This document shows positions 54,005-64,000 of a DNA stretch of 64,000 nucleotides, piece after piece. Both the position numbers and the translations under genes were made by a program. Location: the NCBI RefSeq assembly GCF_947855115.1, contig NZ_CANTZW010000025.1, positions 1 to 64,000 of the forward strand. The letters are read 5' to 3'. How positions within the stretch are numbered: position 1 is the stretch's first letter; the number at the start of each line of letters is the position of its first letter. The stretch is from an uncultured Parabacteroides sp. Its GTDB lineage: Bacteria > Bacteroidota > Bacteroidia > Bacteroidales > Tannerellaceae. The notes beneath the pieces were generated by a model. That model made no database searches. It saw only the letters and a list, made by a program, of their open reading frames with translations, and was not told the origin of the DNA.

Positions 54005-55357
54005 TTACTTACAAATCCGGCAACCGGCACATTTAGCCAATTCTCCACGGAAACGTTTCTCCACCAATTTATGTAAACGGTCCTTCAACGCCTCCACACG
54101 TACATGGTCGATCACATCAGAAGTAAAAGCCACGCTCAACAACATCCGGGCCTCATCACGTGGAATACCACGGCTTTGCATATAAAACAAGGCGTTCTCA
54201 TCCAATTGGCCGGTTGTCATGCCATGCGAGCACTTTACATCGTCGGCATAAATCTCCAATTGAGGCTTGCTATACATACGGGCCTCACGGGTAGCGCAAA
54301 GATTACGGTTCGTTTGGTAAGCAATGGTCTTTTGGGCACCCTCTTTCACCAAGATACGCCCGCTAAAAACTCCAACGGCACGATCATTCAACACGTTCTT
54401 GAATAATTCATTGCTAGTACAATTTGGAACCGCATGGGTAATATGACTGTAAGTATCCATTTGTTGCTCCTTATCCAGAACAGACATTCCACATAAAGTA
54501 GATTCGGCATACTCTCCATTCAGCTCTACATAATAATTATTACGAGTCAATCCATTTGTCAACGTGATGCCATTTACCAAGACATTGGTCGAAGCAGCCT
54601 GCTTTACATGTACGGAAGAGAAACGAGTTGTAGACTCGCTGCTTTCTTCCAAATCATAATAATCGAAGTAAGCACCCTCCTCCGCAAAAATCTCAACCAC
54701 CTGAGTTGCCAAAAATTTTACGTCATCGATACTATGGTCGCAAACCAATAACTTTGCCTGCGAATGAGGTTCCATAATCACCAACACACGGCGGTTCGCC
54801 ATCGTATCCACATCATTGCGGAATATATTCACTAACTGGATAGGACGCTCAACCACGACATTTTTCGGGACATATACCACGAAACCATCTTGGGCCAACA
54901 TCGTATTCAACGCAATAATACCATCTTTGCCACTAGATGCCGCCTTTCCGTAATACTTAGAAGCGATCTCTGGATATCGTTCCGTAAAAACTTTCAATCC
55001 CCCGGCATATACACCTTCCGGCAAATGGGCCTTGGGTAGTTCTTTATCGTAAAACGTATCGTTTACGACAAAATACAACGACGTACTCAGGTTCGGCACA
55101 TCGCAACGAAATACGTCATAAGGATTCACCGGTATAGCGATTCGGTTGATATTCAATCCGTAATCCGGGGCAAACGCTTGGGCTACATCCGTATATTTGT
55201 ACTCCTCGCTTCTCGCAGACGGAAATCCGAGTCGTTCAAAGTTCGCCAAGGCTTCAGCCCTGAGGGTATTCATCACCGGCGTACTATGACGACATACCAG
55301 ATCCTCACACTGGGCGAAAAGATCGATATATTGTTGTTCGGCCCTCATATCACTCAT
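54005..55357 (-). CDS. sufD: Fe-S assembly scaffold protein SufD
   Basis: SufD forms the SufBC2D scaffold for Fe-S clusters. The 450 residues have the SufD pattern: SARSEEYKYTDVAQAFAPDYGL, VYVPKNVVVERPIQLVNIF, EPHSQAKLLVCDHSID, AYQTNRNLCATREARMYSKPQLEIYADDVKCSHGMTTGQLDENALFYMQSRGIPRDEARMLLSVAF. The C-terminus reads AKCAGCRICK, an extra CxxCxxC tail that is not part of the core fold and could bind metal. The start overlaps sufC by 8 bp. Order sufB-sufC-sufD on the minus strand. Confidence 0.94.
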   Translation of the reverse strand: MSDMRAEQQYIDLFAQCEDLVCRHSTPVMNTLRAEALANFERLGFPSARSEEYKYTDVAQAFAPDYGLNINRIAIPVNPYDVFRCDVPNLSTSLYFVVNDTFYDKELPKAHLPEGVYAGGLKVFTERYPEIASKYYGKAASSGKDGIIALNTMLAQDGFVVYVPKNVVVERPIQLVNIFRNDVDTMANRRVLVIMEPHSQAKLLVCDHSIDDVKFLATQVVEIFAEEGAYFDYYDLEESSESTTRFSSVHVKQAASTNVLVNGITLTNGLTRNNYYVELNGEYAESTLCGMSVLDKEQQMDTYSHITHAVPNCTSNELFKNVLNDRAVGVFSGRILVKEGAQKTIAYQTNRNLCATREARMYSKPQLEIYADDVKCSHGMTTGQLDENALFYMQSRGIPRDEARMLLSVAFTSDVIDHVRVEALKDRLHKLVEKRFRGELAKCAGCRICK

Positions 55358-56105
55358 CCCCCATTTCTTTCTTGATCCAATCGTACCCCTTATCTTCCAA
55401 CTCCAAAGCCAACTCCGGACCCGCAGTCTTCACGATACGGCCCTTGTAAAGCACATGAACTATATCCGGCTTAATGTAATCCAGCAGGCGCTGATAATGC
55501 GTGATTACGATAGCGGCATTCTCCGGGGTCTTCAACAGGTTCACGCCATGCGCCACGATACGCAAGGCGTCAATGTCCAAACCACTATCCGTCTCATCCA
55601 AGATCGCCAGCTTAGGTTCTAGCATCGCCATCTGGAAAATCTCGTTCCGTTTTTTCTCACCACCAGAGAACCCCTCATTCACGCTACGGCTTGCCAATTT
55701 ATTATCCAACTCGACGATCGCACGTTTCTCACGCATCAGTTTCAAGAAATCCGTAGCCGACACCGGTTCTAGGCCCTTATATTTACGATGCTCGTTCAAT
55801 GCGGCACGCATGAAATTCACCATACTGACCCCCGGGATCTCTACCGGATATTGGAAACTCAAGAAAATACCTTCCCGGCTACGATCCTCCGGAGACAGTT
55901 CCAGCAGATTCTTACCATTGAAAATAACCTCACCTTCCGTCACCTCAAAAGCCGGATTACCTACCAATACGCTACTTAACGTACTTTTCCCGGAACCGTT
56001 CGGTCCCATGATAGCGTGTACCTCACCTGCTTTCACCGACAAGTTGATACCCTTCAATATCTCTTTGCCATTTACGTTGGCATGTAAATTCTTAACCTCT
56101 AACAT
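55350..56105 (-). CDS. sufC: Fe-S assembly ATPase SufC
   Basis: SufC is the ABC-type ATPase of the SufBCD complex. The 251 residues hold Walker A (IMGPNGSGKSTLSSVLVG), the Q-loop region, signature (NEGFSGGEKKRNEIFQMA), Walker B (PKLAILDETDSGLDIDALRIV) and the H-loop (VITHYQRLL). It overlaps sufD by 8 bp and follows sufB after a 42-bp repeat array. Confidence 0.96.
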   Translation of the reverse strand: MLEVKNLHANVNGKEILKGINLSVKAGEVHAIMGPNGSGKSTLSSVLVGNPAFEVTEGEVIFNGKNLLELSPEDRSREGIFLSFQYPVEIPGVSMVNFMRAALNEHRKYKGLEPVSATDFLKLMREKRAIVELDNKLASRSVNEGFSGGEKKRNEIFQMAMLEPKLAILDETDSGLDIDALRIVAHGVNLLKTPENAAIVITHYQRLLDYIKPDIVHVLYKGRIVKTAGPELALELEDKGYDWIKKEMGDE

Positions 56106-56106
56106 C

Positions 56107-56147
56107 TTTTCTAATTGAAAATTGAAAGTTGAAAATTGAAAATTATT
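56107..56147. repeat. AATTGAAAATTGAAAGTTG intergenic repeat array
   Basis: Five 7-9 bp units of the AATTGAAA family fill the gap between sufB and sufC. It is the same repeat type as at 9876 and 10779. It interrupts an otherwise compact operon. Confidence 0.8.
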
Positions 56148-57593
56148 CTATCCTACGCTGCCTTCCAGCGAGATCGTCAGTAATTTCTGAGCCTCAACAG
56201 CAAACTCCATCGGTAATTTATTCATCACCTCGCGGGCATATCCGTTCACGATCAAGCCGACAGCCTCTTCTACCGAGATTCCGCGTTGCTGGCAATAGAA
56301 CAATTGTTCCTCGCTGATCTTGCTCGTCGTAGCCTCATGTTCCACGATCGCCGTCTCATTCTGGATATCGGTATAAGGAAACGTATGGGCCCCGCAAGTA
56401 GAGCTCAACAATAAACTATCGCACTGGCTATGATTACGGGCTCCTTCCGCACGGGCAGACACCTTCACCAAGCCTCGATAACTATTCTGGCTATGACCGG
56501 CAGAGATTCCTTTAGACACGATCGTACTCCTTGTATTTTTACCTAAATGGATCATCTTCGTACCCGTATCAGCTTGTTGGTAATTATTGGTTACAGCGAC
56601 CGAGTAGAACTCGCCTACCGAATTATCTCCCGCCAAGATACAACTCGGATACTTCCAGGTGATCGCCGATCCGGTCTCTACCTGTGTCCAAGAGATCTTA
56701 CTACCTTCACCTTTACATAAGCCTCGTTTCGTCACGAAATTATAGATACCACCTTTACCTTCCTTATCGCCCGGATACCAGTTTTGCACGGTAGAGTATT
56801 TCACCTCGGCACGTTCGTTCGCCACGATCTCCACGATAGCGGCATGTAATTGGTTCTCGTCGCGCATCGGAGCAGTGCACCCTTCCAGATAACTCACGTA
56901 CGCCTCATCATCGGCGACAATCAAGGTACGCTCAAACTGTCCGGTATTCGCCGCATTGATACGGAAATACGTACTCAACTCCATCGGGCAACGCACGCCC
57001 TTCGGGATATAAACAAATGAACCATCCGAGAACACGGCTGAGTTCAAAGCCGCAAAAAAATTATCACGATAACTTACCACGCTACCCAAATACTTCTGTA
57101 CCAAGTCCGGATGATGTTGTACAGCCTCGCTAAACGAACAGAATATAATCCCCTTCTCCGCGAGATTTTCCTTAAAAGTAGTTTTTACGGAAACACTGTC
57201 CATCACTGCATCTACCGCCATCCCGCTCAAATGTTTCTGCTCTTCCAAAGGAATCCCCAGCTTATCGAATGTTTTCAACAACTCAGGATCTACCTCATCC
57301 AAGCTCTTCGGCCCCTCCTTTTTCTTAGGGGCAGCGTAATAGATAATATCCTGATAATCGATTGCCGGGATACTCAAGTGAGGCCATGTAGGCATCTCCA
57401 AGGTCTGCCAATGGCGAAAAGCCTTCAAACGAAACTCGAGTAACCACTCCGGCTCGTTTTTCTTGGCAGAAATAATACGGACCGTCTCCTCGTCTAACCC
57501 GCGATGGATTACCTCCGTATCGATATCGGTAACGAAACCGTATTTGTAGTCTCCGCCCGTTACCTCATTTATTATATGATTTGAATCCTGCAT
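56148..57593 (-). CDS. sufB: Fe-S assembly scaffold protein SufB
   Basis: SufB is the main scaffold on which Fe-S clusters are built. It has 481 residues. Typical blocks are [146 protein letters not shown] and [28 protein letters not shown]. It starts the sufBCD operon. Upstream of it the CvpA gene ends at 57624, only 31 bp away, so it may also be transcribed from the infB side. Confidence 0.97.
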   Translation of the reverse strand: MQDSNHIINEVTGGDYKYGFVTDIDTEVIHRGLDEETVRIISAKKNEPEWLLEFRLKAFRHWQTLEMPTWPHLSIPAIDYQDIIYYAAPKKKEGPKSLDEVDPELLKTFDKLGIPLEEQKHLSGMAVDAVMDSVSVKTTFKENLAEKGIIFCSFSEAVQHHPDLVQKYLGSVVSYRDNFFAALNSAVFSDGSFVYIPKGVRCPMELSTYFRINAANTGQFERTLIVADDEAYVSYLEGCTAPMRDENQLHAAIVEIVANERAEVKYSTVQNWYPGDKEGKGGIYNFVTKRGLCKGEGSKISWTQVETGSAITWKYPSCILAGDNSVGEFYSVAVTNNYQQADTGTKMIHLGKNTRSTIVSKGISAGHSQNSYRGLVKVSARAEGARNHSQCDSLLLSSTCGAHTFPYTDIQNETAIVEHEATTSKISEEQLFYCQQRGISVEEAVGLIVNGYAREVMNKLPMEFAVEAQKLLTISLEGSVG

Positions 57594-57623
57594 AATTAAA
57601 AATTAACCATTGATAAAAGCCCT

Positions 57624-58115
57624 TCATTCTCCTAATGAAAACAAATTATGAGGGAAGATTGTTGGAACTATTTGCTTAACGCCATAATAAAAACGAGATT
57701 CTATCTTCGATTGGCGATGGATCAAAACCGACCCACTGTCTACGAACTCCAACGCATTCAACAGCAAACTGGTAAAGACCATAATAACCAACAGTCCGAA
57801 AAAGCCACCAAACAAATGATTGATAGCGCTCAACGGTGTCGCTCCCACTACCTTGGTAACCAATTCGCCCGCTAGAATAAACACTCCCATTATCAAGACA
57901 AAACCCGCCACATAACTCAGGATCGTAACCCCTTCCTCCGGAAACCATCCCAAGGCCAAAATATATCCTTTCAACCAAGCCGCTGCCTTTCCGCAAAAAA
58001 TAATAGCGATCACTAGGGCTATAAGCGAAACAACCTGTTTGATGATTCCATCAAACAGGCCCTTCACAAATCCTATCCCTGCCAGACATAGCAATGTAAT
58101 GTCCAACCAGTTCAT
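57624..58115 (-). CDS. CvpA-family membrane protein
   Basis: The 163-residue protein from the start MNWLDITLLCLAGIGFVKGLFDGIIKQ matches the CvpA family: four hydrophobic segments with FDGIIKQVVSLIALVIAIIFCG and FVLIMGVFILAGELVTKVVGATPLSAINHLFGGFFGLLVIMVF. CvpA proteins are linked to colicin V production or envelope stress in other species, but the function is unsettled. An open frame starts at 58208 but overlaps infB by 90 bp. The chosen start is 2 bp after the infB stop, so it is the last gene of the rimP-nusA-infB transcript. Confidence 0.88.
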   Translation of the reverse strand: MNWLDITLLCLAGIGFVKGLFDGIIKQVVSLIALVIAIIFCGKAAAWLKGYILALGWFPEEGVTILSYVAGFVLIMGVFILAGELVTKVVGATPLSAINHLFGGFFGLLVIMVFTSLLLNALEFVDSGSVLIHRQSKIESRFYYGVKQIVPTIFPHNLFSLGE

Positions 58116-58117
58116 CG

Positions 58118-61027
58118 TTATAACGTCTTCTTTATTTCTGTCTCTTCGTAAGCCTCGATCATATCGCCTACTTGGATATCGTTGAAATTCGTAATATTCA
58201 AACCGCAATCCAAACCAGCCACAACTTCCTTCACGTCATCCTTGAAACGTTTTAAGGAACCTAGCTCACCGGCATAAATAACGATACCGTCGCGTATCAA
58301 GCGGATCTTGTTCGTACGCTTGATCTTACCTTCCTTAACCATACAGCCGGCAACCGTACCGACCTTGGTGATCTTGAATACCTGCTGCACTTCCACGTAA
58401 GCGGTGATCTCCTCCTTGATCTCCGGAGAAAGCATACCTTCCATGGCGCTCTTCACCTCCTCGATCGCATCGTAAATGATAGAGTACAAACGGATCTCCA
58501 CCCCTTCCTTCTCGGCGTTCCGGCGAGCTTGTAAAGACGGGCGAACCTGGAAACCGATAATGATAGCGTTCGAAGCTGCCGCCAAAACTACATCCGACTC
58601 GGAAATCTGGCCGACGGCCTTGTGAATCACGTTCACCTGAATCTCCTCGGTAGACAAACGGATCAAAGAATCGGACAATGCCTCTACGGAACCATCCACG
58701 TCACCTTTCACGATCACATTCAACTCCTGGAAGTTACCTACAGCGATACGACGCCCGATATCATCCAATGTAAGCATCTTCTGCGTACGAAGACCTAACT
58801 CGCGTTGCAACTGCTCACGACGGTTAGCGATCTCACGCGCCTCTTGTTCTGTCTCCAACACATTAAAGGTGTCGCCAGCCTGAGGAGCTCCGTTCAAGCC
58901 GAGGATCAATACCGGTTCCGAAGGACCAGCCTTCTCGACCCGTTGGTTACGCTCGTTGAACATCGCCTTGATACGTCCTTGATGGGTTCCCGCCAAAACG
59001 ATATCTCCCATCTTCAATGTACCATTCTCCACCAATACGGTAGACACATAACCCCGTCCCTTGTCTAAAGAGGACTCGATGATAGAACCGACCGCACGTC
59101 TTTTCGGATTTGCTTTTAAATCCAACAGATCAGCCTCCAACAATACCTTCTCCAGCAAATCCTCTACCCCAATACCTTTCTTGGCGGAGATCTCCTGGCT
59201 CTGGTATTTACCACCCCAGTCTTCCACCAAGTAATTCATATTCGCCAGCTCCTCCTTGATCTTCTCAGGATTAGCGTGAGGCTTATCGATTTTATTGATA
59301 GCGAAAACAATAGGAACACCCGCAGCCGAAGCATGATTGATCGCCTCGACAGTTTGAGGCATCACGTTGTCATCAGCCGCCACGATAATGATCGCGATAT
59401 CCGTAACCTTCGCGCCGCGGGCACGCATAGCGGTAAACGCCTCGTGGCCCGGAGTATCCAAGAACGTGATACGGCGGCCATTCTGCAACTTCACGTTGTA
59501 GGCTCCGATATGTTGCGTGATACCGCCGGCCTCACCAGCGATCACATTCGCATTACGGATATTATCCAACAAAGAAGTCTTACCGTGGTCAACGTGTCCC
59601 ATCACCGTTACGATAGGCGGACGGGCTACCCAATCTTCCTCGTTATCGTCTTCCTCATCCGCATTGATCGCCTCCACTACATCCGCGCTCACATACTCCG
59701 TTTTAAAACCGAACTCCTCGGCCACGATATTGATAGTCTCCGCATCCAAACGCTGGTTGATAGAAACCATGAGGCCGATACTCATACAAGTACCGATAAC
59801 CTCCGTCACGGAAACATCCATCATGTTCGCCAAGTCGTTGGCAGTAACGAACTCGGTCAACTTCAGCACCTTGCTTTCCAGCTCTTCCTGCTTCATCAAC
59901 TCGTGCTCACGTTTCACGGCAGCGTCACGTTTATCACGACGGTATTTAGCACCTTTATTGTTCTTGTTATTCTTACTGGTCAAACGAGCCAAAGTCTCCT
60001 TGATCTGCTTCTGAACATCCTCCTCGCTAACCTCCGCTTTCACCGGCTTCTTCAAGCGAGGCCTACGGTCACTACCCGGACGATCATCGCGATTCGGGCG
60101 CGGATAATTCGTACCCGGAGTGTTATTCACGTCTACCCGGTCTTTCTTTATACGCTTACGCTTCTTCTTAGCGTCGCCCTCCTCACCCGGCTTAGGTGCG
60201 TTCGGCTTAACCAAGGTAGGTGAGTTCGGATTTTTATGAGGCGTACCCGTACCGTTGTTGTTATTACCCGGTCGGTTATTATTAAATTTCTGCTTCTCAT
60301 CACGCTCTTTCCGTTTCTCCTCCTTCGTTTTCTTTTTCGGACGAGTAGATTGGTTAAGCGCATCCAAGTCAATCTTACCTGTTACCTTAATTTTCGACTC
60401 CAATTTAACCGAGTTCAATCGGAAAAGATTATCTCCCTTTTCCTCGGTCTTCTCAACTTCTTGTTCCGATTTCACATTTTCCACCTTAGGTTCCGCAACA
60501 ACCGGCTGCTTCTCTACGGTTTTTTCTTTTTCCACTTCCACTACTATAACTTTTTCTTCTTTTTTCTCCGTAGGAGCCTGCGCTGGCTGCGCAGGTTTAA
60601 CAGGAGCTTGAACAGCGGGAGTGGCAGGAGCGGCAGGCGCTTCCTTCACTTTCGACTCTTCTTTCACCTTTGGCTCCTCTTTAGCCTTCGGCTCTTCCTG
60701 CTGTTTTTTATGTTGTCCACCCTCCAAATCGATATGGCCCTTCATTACGATCTTCGGCCTGAATTCTTCCGGTATCACAGTCTTTATTTCCACAGTTTTC
60801 TCTTCTTTCACAGAAGGGGCCTCTTTCTGCGAACGATCTGTCGCGAGGCTACGATCTTTCTCAATCAGATCTTTTCCAAACTCTTTTACGAGCAAAGCAT
60901 ACTGTTCATCACTGATCCTCGTGTTGGGATTATCCTCAACCGAGAATCCATTTCGGTGCAGGAACTCAACCACCGTGTTGATTCCCACGTTCAATTTTCT
61001 CTGTACTTGAATTAATTTTATAGGCAT
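58118..61027 (-). CDS. infB: Translation initiation factor IF-2
   Basis: IF-2 is the GTPase that places initiator tRNA on the 30S subunit. The 969 residues begin with the IF2 N-domain ([33 protein letters not shown]). A long charged, low-complexity linker (about 80-360) follows, rich in Lys, Glu, Pro and Asn. The GTPase has G1 [11 protein letters not shown]3 DTPGHEAF and G4 NKIDKP, and the C-terminal domains end in [18 protein letters not shown]. Long open frames on the opposite strand reflect its base composition, not genes. The order rimP-nusA-infB is conserved in most bacteria. Confidence 0.97.
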   Translation of the reverse strand: MPIKLIQVQRKLNVGINTVVEFLHRNGFSVEDNPNTRISDEQYALLVKEFGKDLIEKDRSLATDRSQKEAPSVKEEKTVEIKTVIPEEFRPKIVMKGHIDLEGGQHKKQQEEPKAKEEPKVKEESKVKEAPAAPATPAVQAPVKPAQPAQAPTEKKEEKVIVVEVEKEKTVEKQPVVAEPKVENVKSEQEVEKTEEKGDNLFRLNSVKLESKIKVTGKIDLDALNQSTRPKKKTKEEKRKERDEKQKFNNNRPGNNNNGTGTPHKNPNSPTLVKPNAPKPGEEGDAKKKRKRIKKDRVDVNNTPGTNYPRPNRDDRPGSDRRPRLKKPVKAEVSEEDVQKQIKETLARLTSKNNKNNKGAKYRRDKRDAAVKREHELMKQEELESKVLKLTEFVTANDLANMMDVSVTEVIGTCMSIGLMVSINQRLDAETINIVAEEFGFKTEYVSADVVEAINADEEDDNEEDWVARPPIVTVMGHVDHGKTSLLDNIRNANVIAGEAGGITQHIGAYNVKLQNGRRITFLDTPGHEAFTAMRARGAKVTDIAIIIVAADDNVMPQTVEAINHASAAGVPIVFAINKIDKPHANPEKIKEELANMNYLVEDWGGKYQSQEISAKKGIGVEDLLEKVLLEADLLDLKANPKRRAVGSIIESSLDKGRGYVSTVLVENGTLKMGDIVLAGTHQGRIKAMFNERNQRVEKAGPSEPVLILGLNGAPQAGDTFNVLETEQEAREIANRREQLQRELGLRTQKMLTLDDIGRRIAVGNFQELNVIVKGDVDGSVEALSDSLIRLSTEEIQVNVIHKAVGQISESDVVLAAASNAIIIGFQVRPSLQARRNAEKEGVEIRLYSIIYDAIEEVKSAMEGMLSPEIKEEITAYVEVQQVFKITKVGTVAGCMVKEGKIKRTNKIRLIRDGIVIYAGELGSLKRFKDDVKEVVAGLDCGLNITNFNDIQVGDMIEAYEETEIKKTL

Positions 61028-61047
61028 ATCTAACTTTGTCGTAATAC

Positions 61048-62313
61048 TTATTCGTTGTCTTCATCTTCAAATTCCGCGGATAAGATAGCTAGGAGATCGT
61101 CCACGGTCTGTTCTTCCAGATCGGCACGCTCGATAATCTCATTGCGGTCCATAGCCAGGACACTTTTCGCCGTATAGCATCCCATATTCTTCAACGCATC
61201 GATCACCCATCCGTCGATCTCATCGGAGAACTCATCCAAGTAGATGTCCTCCTCGTCCGCTCCCTCGATATCGCGGAACACGTCAATCGTATACTCAGTC
61301 AACATACAAGCCAACTTAATATTCAGACCGCCTTTACCGATCGCCAAGGATACCTCTTCCGGGCGTAAATAGACCTCAGCCTTTCTTTCTTCCTCATTTA
61401 CACGGATAGAAGAGATCTTGGCCGGGCTTAAAGCGCGCTGGATAAACAAAGAGAGATTTGAGGTGTAGTTAATCACATCGATGTTCTCGTTCCTCAACTC
61501 GCGAACGATACCGTGGATACGAGAACCTTTCATGCCGACGCAAGCACCTACCGGATCAATCCGGTCATCGTAAGACTCGACAGCTACCTTAGCGCGTTCT
61601 CCCGGGATACGGGCGATCGCCTTGATCGTGATCAAGCCATCATTAATCTCCGGGACCTCCAACTCAAACAACCGCTGCAAGAAGACCTTATCCGTACGGG
61701 AAAGAAGAATCTTCGGGTTGTTGTTATAGTTATCCACACGTTGAACTATCGCACGTACAGTCTCGCCCTTACGATAGAAATCGGTCGGGATTTGCTCGGA
61801 TTTCGGTAGTAGCAACTCATTACCATCGTCATCCAGCAACAGGATCTCTTTCTTCCACACCTGATAAACTTCAGCAGCGATGATGTGGCCGATTTTATCC
61901 TTATACTTCGCGTACAAACTGTCTTTCTGCAATTCAAGTATCTTTGAGGCCAAAGTCTGGCGCAAGTTTAAGATCGCACGGCGTCCGAAGTCGGCGAAAT
62001 GCACCTCGTCGGTCACTTCCTCACCCACCTCACAATCAGCATCGATTTTACGGGCTTCTGTCAACGTCAACTGTAAATTTCCATCCTCCAATTCATCGTC
62101 AGCCACAACCGTACGGTTTCTCCAGATCTCGAAATCACCTTTCTCAGGGTTGATAATCACGTCATAATTCTCATCCGTGCCAAACATCTTAGCAATCACG
62201 TTACGGAACGAATCTTCCAAAACGCTAATCATCGTATCTTTATCGATATTCTTCAACTCCTTGAACTCCGCAAGGGTGTCGATCATACTGATCGTTTCCT
62301 CTTTCTTGGCCAT
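61048..62313 (-). CDS. nusA: Transcription termination/antitermination protein NusA
   Basis: NusA binds RNA polymerase and RNA to affect pausing, termination and antitermination. The 421 residues contain the N-terminal polymerase-binding domain ([36 protein letters not shown]), an S1 domain (about 135-200: [30 protein letters not shown]), two KH domains ([28 protein letters not shown] and [19 protein letters not shown]) and a C-terminal helix-hairpin region. It lies 20 bp before infB and 4 bp after rimP. Confidence 0.97.
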   Translation of the reverse strand: MAKKEETISMIDTLAEFKELKNIDKDTMISVLEDSFRNVIAKMFGTDENYDVIINPEKGDFEIWRNRTVVADDELEDGNLQLTLTEARKIDADCEVGEEVTDEVHFADFGRRAILNLRQTLASKILELQKDSLYAKYKDKIGHIIAAEVYQVWKKEILLLDDDGNELLLPKSEQIPTDFYRKGETVRAIVQRVDNYNNNPKILLSRTDKVFLQRLFELEVPEINDGLITIKAIARIPGERAKVAVESYDDRIDPVGACVGMKGSRIHGIVRELRNENIDVINYTSNLSLFIQRALSPAKISSIRVNEEERKAEVYLRPEEVSLAIGKGGLNIKLACMLTEYTIDVFRDIEGADEEDIYLDEFSDEIDGWVIDALKNMGCYTAKSVLAMDRNEIIERADLEEQTVDDLLAILSAEFEDEDNE

Positions 62314-62317
62314 AATC

Positions 62318-62785
62318 TTACTTGAATCTTATTAAGTATTTTGTATATTTTATTTCATCAAATGTATACGACTCATCCTCCACAACAGTCACCTTCCGCT
62401 TAGCGCCCTCCGGTTTTACCTTCTTCTCGATAGAGACAACCACACCGCTCTCGTCAGCAGACTTCAACACACCTGTCAGCTTCGAGCCGTTCTTCAACAG
62501 CATTTCCACCTCGTTTCCGACATTCTTGATGTATTGGCGAAGTACCTTGAAAGGGGAAGTAATGCCAGCGGAACCGACCTCTAGCTCATAATCCTCGACG
62601 TCTCGATCCAGATGTTCCTCCAAATATCGGCTCAACTCCGCGCAATCGTCAATGCTTACCGCCTCATCGTTATCAATCTCAACGACTATCAGGTTGCCCG
62701 GTTTAATCATTACGTCTACTAAATAATTGCTTGATGAGGCTAGTTTTTCCTCTACCAATTGGCTTACCACTTTCTTTTCTATCAT
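62318..62785 (-). CDS. rimP: Ribosome maturation factor RimP
   Basis: RimP helps assemble the 30S subunit. The chosen start is MIEKKVVSQLVEEKL, giving 155 residues. An open frame begins at 62863, but the extra 26 residues look like translated leader. Family signs are NYLVDVMIKPGNLIVVEIDNDEAVSIDDCAELSRYLEEHLDRDVEDYELEVGSAGITSPFKVLRQYIKNVGNEVEM. It is the first gene of the rimP-nusA-infB-cvpA transcript. Its promoter must lie in the divergent region shared with the PnuC/PnuT-like gene. Confidence 0.94.
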   Translation of the reverse strand: MIEKKVVSQLVEEKLASSSNYLVDVMIKPGNLIVVEIDNDEAVSIDDCAELSRYLEEHLDRDVEDYELEVGSAGITSPFKVLRQYIKNVGNEVEMLLKNGSKLTGVLKSADESGVVVSIEKKVKPEGAKRKVTVVEDESYTFDEIKYTKYLIRFK

Positions 62786-62927
62786 ACACATATATGTTAA
62801 GAACAAAAGAAGGGGACTACCCGCCCCCTCCTCAACTTCACTTAATCGCCCGCAAATATACAAAAAATCAATGAGTTCTCAAAACATCCATATCTTTTCT
62901 TATAAAAATTAATACGGCCCAAATGGA

Positions 62928-62989
62928 ATTACCACGGACAGTAATTCAGATTACAACCCTTAGTAATCCGATTTACCACGGATAGTAAT
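62928..62989. promoter_or_regulatory. Three operator-like TTAC-N8-GTAA boxes with 22-bp spacing
   Basis: TTACCACGGACAGTAAT (62929), TTACAACCCTTAGTAAT (62951) and TTACCACGGATAGTAAT (62973) are spaced exactly 22 bp, two turns of DNA. Each has inverted TTAC and GTAA halves. The array ends 22 bp before the -7 box (TATCTTTG, 63011-63018) of the PnuC/PnuT-like gene, the position of a repressor or activator array. The regulator is unknown. Confidence 0.6.
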
Positions 62990-63010
62990 ATTTATTAACA
63001 CTTTTATGCC

Positions 63011-63018
63011 TATCTTTG
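63011..63018 (+). promoter_or_regulatory. -7 box for the PnuC/PnuT-like gene
   Basis: TATCTTTG matches the Bacteroidota -7 consensus. It lies about 65 bp upstream of the start codon, just after the triple operator-like array. No good TTTG is seen at the usual -33 place. Confidence 0.6.
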
Positions 63019-63082
63019 CGCCGAATATGAAGGGGGTACTCGCAGAAAACAAACAGATGGAAAAGCGAACCGGAGGTGTACA

Positions 63083-63670
63083 ATGGCTTGGTTAGAATAT
63101 TTCGGAGTAATAACCGGTCTTCTATATATATTTCTAGAGATCAAACAACACAAGGCCATGTGGGTAGTGGGATTTCTCACCTCCCTCGTGTATGTATTCG
63201 TATTTCTGCTCGCTAAGATTTACGCAGACATGGGGCTACAGACCTATTATGTGGGAATCAGCATATACGGTTTCTACCAATGGACCCGAAACGCAAGCAA
63301 GGCACACCCGGACAACGCAAATATTCCTTCCGACCGTATCTTATACACGCATCTGGATGCCCCGCTTTTCACAAGGATTATCGGGACATTGGTCGTTACA
63401 TCCACGATCTTATGGTATATTCTTCACCGATTCACGGACTCTCCCATCCCCGCCGGTGACGCTTTCACCACGGCGATAGGGATTATAGCCACCTGGATGC
63501 TGGCAAGACGAATCATTGAGCACTGGATTTTTTGGGTAATCGCAGACCTCGTTTCCGTATATCTTTATTACCTTCGAGAGTTGTATCCAACGGTATTACT
63601 CTATTTCTGCTATGCGACACTAGCTATCGCAGGCTATTTCAATTGGCGGAAAAAGGGAGAAAAATTTTGA
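63083..63670 (+). CDS. PnuC-family vitamin transporter, probably PnuT-like for thiamin
   Basis: The 195-residue inner-membrane protein has the PnuC pattern of seven hydrophobic segments: WLEYFGVITGLLYIFLEIKQHKAMWVVGFLTSLVYVFVF, MGLQTYYVGISIYGFYQW, and WIFWVIADLVSVYLYYLRELYPTVLLYFCYATLAIAGYFNWRK. PnuC itself imports nicotinamide riboside. In Bacteroidota a close relative (PnuT) beside thiamin genes is thought to import thiamin. The next gene encodes thiamine pyrophosphokinase, which favours PnuT. No TPP riboswitch is visible upstream; the triple operator array may regulate it instead. Confidence 0.85.
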   Translation: MAWLEYFGVITGLLYIFLEIKQHKAMWVVGFLTSLVYVFVFLLAKIYADMGLQTYYVGISIYGFYQWTRNASKAHPDNANIPSDRILYTHLDAPLFTRIIGTLVVTSTILWYILHRFTDSPIPAGDAFTTAIGIIATWMLARRIIEHWIFWVIADLVSVYLYYLRELYPTVLLYFCYATLAIAGYFNWRKKGEKF

Positions 63671-63700
63671 GTTACAAGTTATGAGTTATAATAAAACAGC

Positions 63701-64000
63701 ATGGAAATGACAAGGGAAAGATGTATAATCATGGCGAATGGGCGATTTCCCGCTTCGGAGTTGCCATTGAGATTGTTGAAAGAGGCAAAAACGATCATCG
63801 CTTGTGATGGCGCCGTCAAAGCCCTTTATGAGACAGGTATTCATCCAAACGCTATTATTGGCGATTTAGACAGCATCCCGGTAGAACTGCGCAAACGCTA
63901 CGCTGATCGGATCCATCACGTAGAAGACCAAGAAATCAATGATCTCACCAAATCCGTCCGTTTCGCCCACGCTCAAGGCTATCAAGAAATACTCATACTA
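63701..64000 (+). CDS. Thiamine pyrophosphokinase (partial, runs off window end)
   Basis: Thiamine pyrophosphokinase turns thiamin into its active diphosphate using ATP. The first 100 residues are present: CIIMANGRFPASELPLRLL, IIACDGAVKALYETGIHPNAIIGDLDSIP (the DGA and GDLDS motifs of the family) and EINDLTKSVRFAHAQG (the NDLTK motif). The rest lies beyond 64000. It starts 30 bp after the PnuC/PnuT-like gene, so import and phosphorylation of thiamin are likely one operon. Confidence 0.88.
   Translation, partial: MEMTRERCIIMANGRFPASELPLRLLKEAKTIIACDGAVKALYETGIHPNAIIGDLDSIPVELRKRYADRIHHVEDQEINDLTKSVRFAHAQGYQEILIL

Noticed and set aside
59276..60223. 315-codon frame antisense to infB
   Set aside because: The sequence is low-complexity and Arg/His-rich, produced by the reverse of the charged IF-2 linker and GTPase codons.
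62880..63083. TPP riboswitch before the PnuC/PnuT-like gene
   Set aside because: GGGGGTACTCGCAG faintly resembles part of one, but the CTGAGA core and the second helix are absent.

Overview
The window looks like chromosome from a gut member of the Bacteroidota, order Bacteroidales, most likely Parabacteroides. The evidence is a SusC/SusD pair, secreted GH13, GH31 and sulfatase genes, -7 promoter boxes of the TAnnTTTG type (including one full TTTG-N19-TATCTTTG promoter), lipoproteins with Bacteroidales-type signals, a MobV relaxase and an IntDOT-like integrase. The genus is inferred from general gene content only. No 16S gene is present.

Layout: (1) 1-7.6 kb holds a SusC/SusD pair and a secreted S9 peptidase, preceded by a 234-bp segment bounded by near-perfect inverted repeats, a candidate invertible promoter. 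(2) 7.7-20.6 kb is mostly housekeeping: nagB, a flavodiiron protein, lgt, ddh, a sugar-oxidoreductase/isomerase/phosphoesterase cluster, a STAS/anti-sigma kinase pair, transporters, tRNA-Arg and recO. (3) 20.66-29.59 kb is an apparent integrative mobilizable element bounded by 39-bp imperfect direct repeats. It has an integrase, a small DNA-binding-like protein, a MobV relaxase and a visibly AT-richer four-gene cargo operon. (4) 29.6-35.0 kb is a three-gene restriction-modification cluster: two different C5 methyltransferases and a large nuclease/N6-methyltransferase fusion. (5) 35.1-64 kb is again core: tRNA-Glu, rpsT, tRNA-Glu, gyrB, two paralogous glutamine-amidotransferase/M19-dipeptidase fusions, glutaminyl cyclase, sufE, rnhB, sufS, a VOC-GNAT fusion, GH13, GH31, a sulfatase, sufBCD, cvpA, infB-nusA-rimP, and a PnuC/PnuT-like transporter with thiamine pyrophosphokinase running off the end.

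The best candidate for an undescribed system is the cargo operon at 20945-25080 (minus strand). In transcription order it encodes a coiled-coil protein with a C-terminal DarT-like DNA ADP-ribosyltransferase domain, a NADAR-like protein (a fold able to remove ADP-ribose from guanine in DNA), a ZorA/MotA-like membrane protein with a long coiled-coil tail, and a ZorB/MotB-like OmpA-domain protein. This joins a DarT/NADAR toxin-antitoxin chemistry to a Zorya-like envelope motor, a combination I do not know as a named system. The operon has a long leader containing a large nested inverted repeat. The neighbouring R-M cluster is also unusual: its large enzyme has NPPC in place of NPPY, and the two m5C methyltransferases may supply self-protection. 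Together the two form a defence island between recO and the rpsT-gyrB region.

Intergenic DNA is rich in short repeats: AATTGAAAATT arrays that have entered gene ends, ACGT-centred palindromes, GAGACGG palindrome pairs, and a triple operator-like array before the PnuC/PnuT-like gene.
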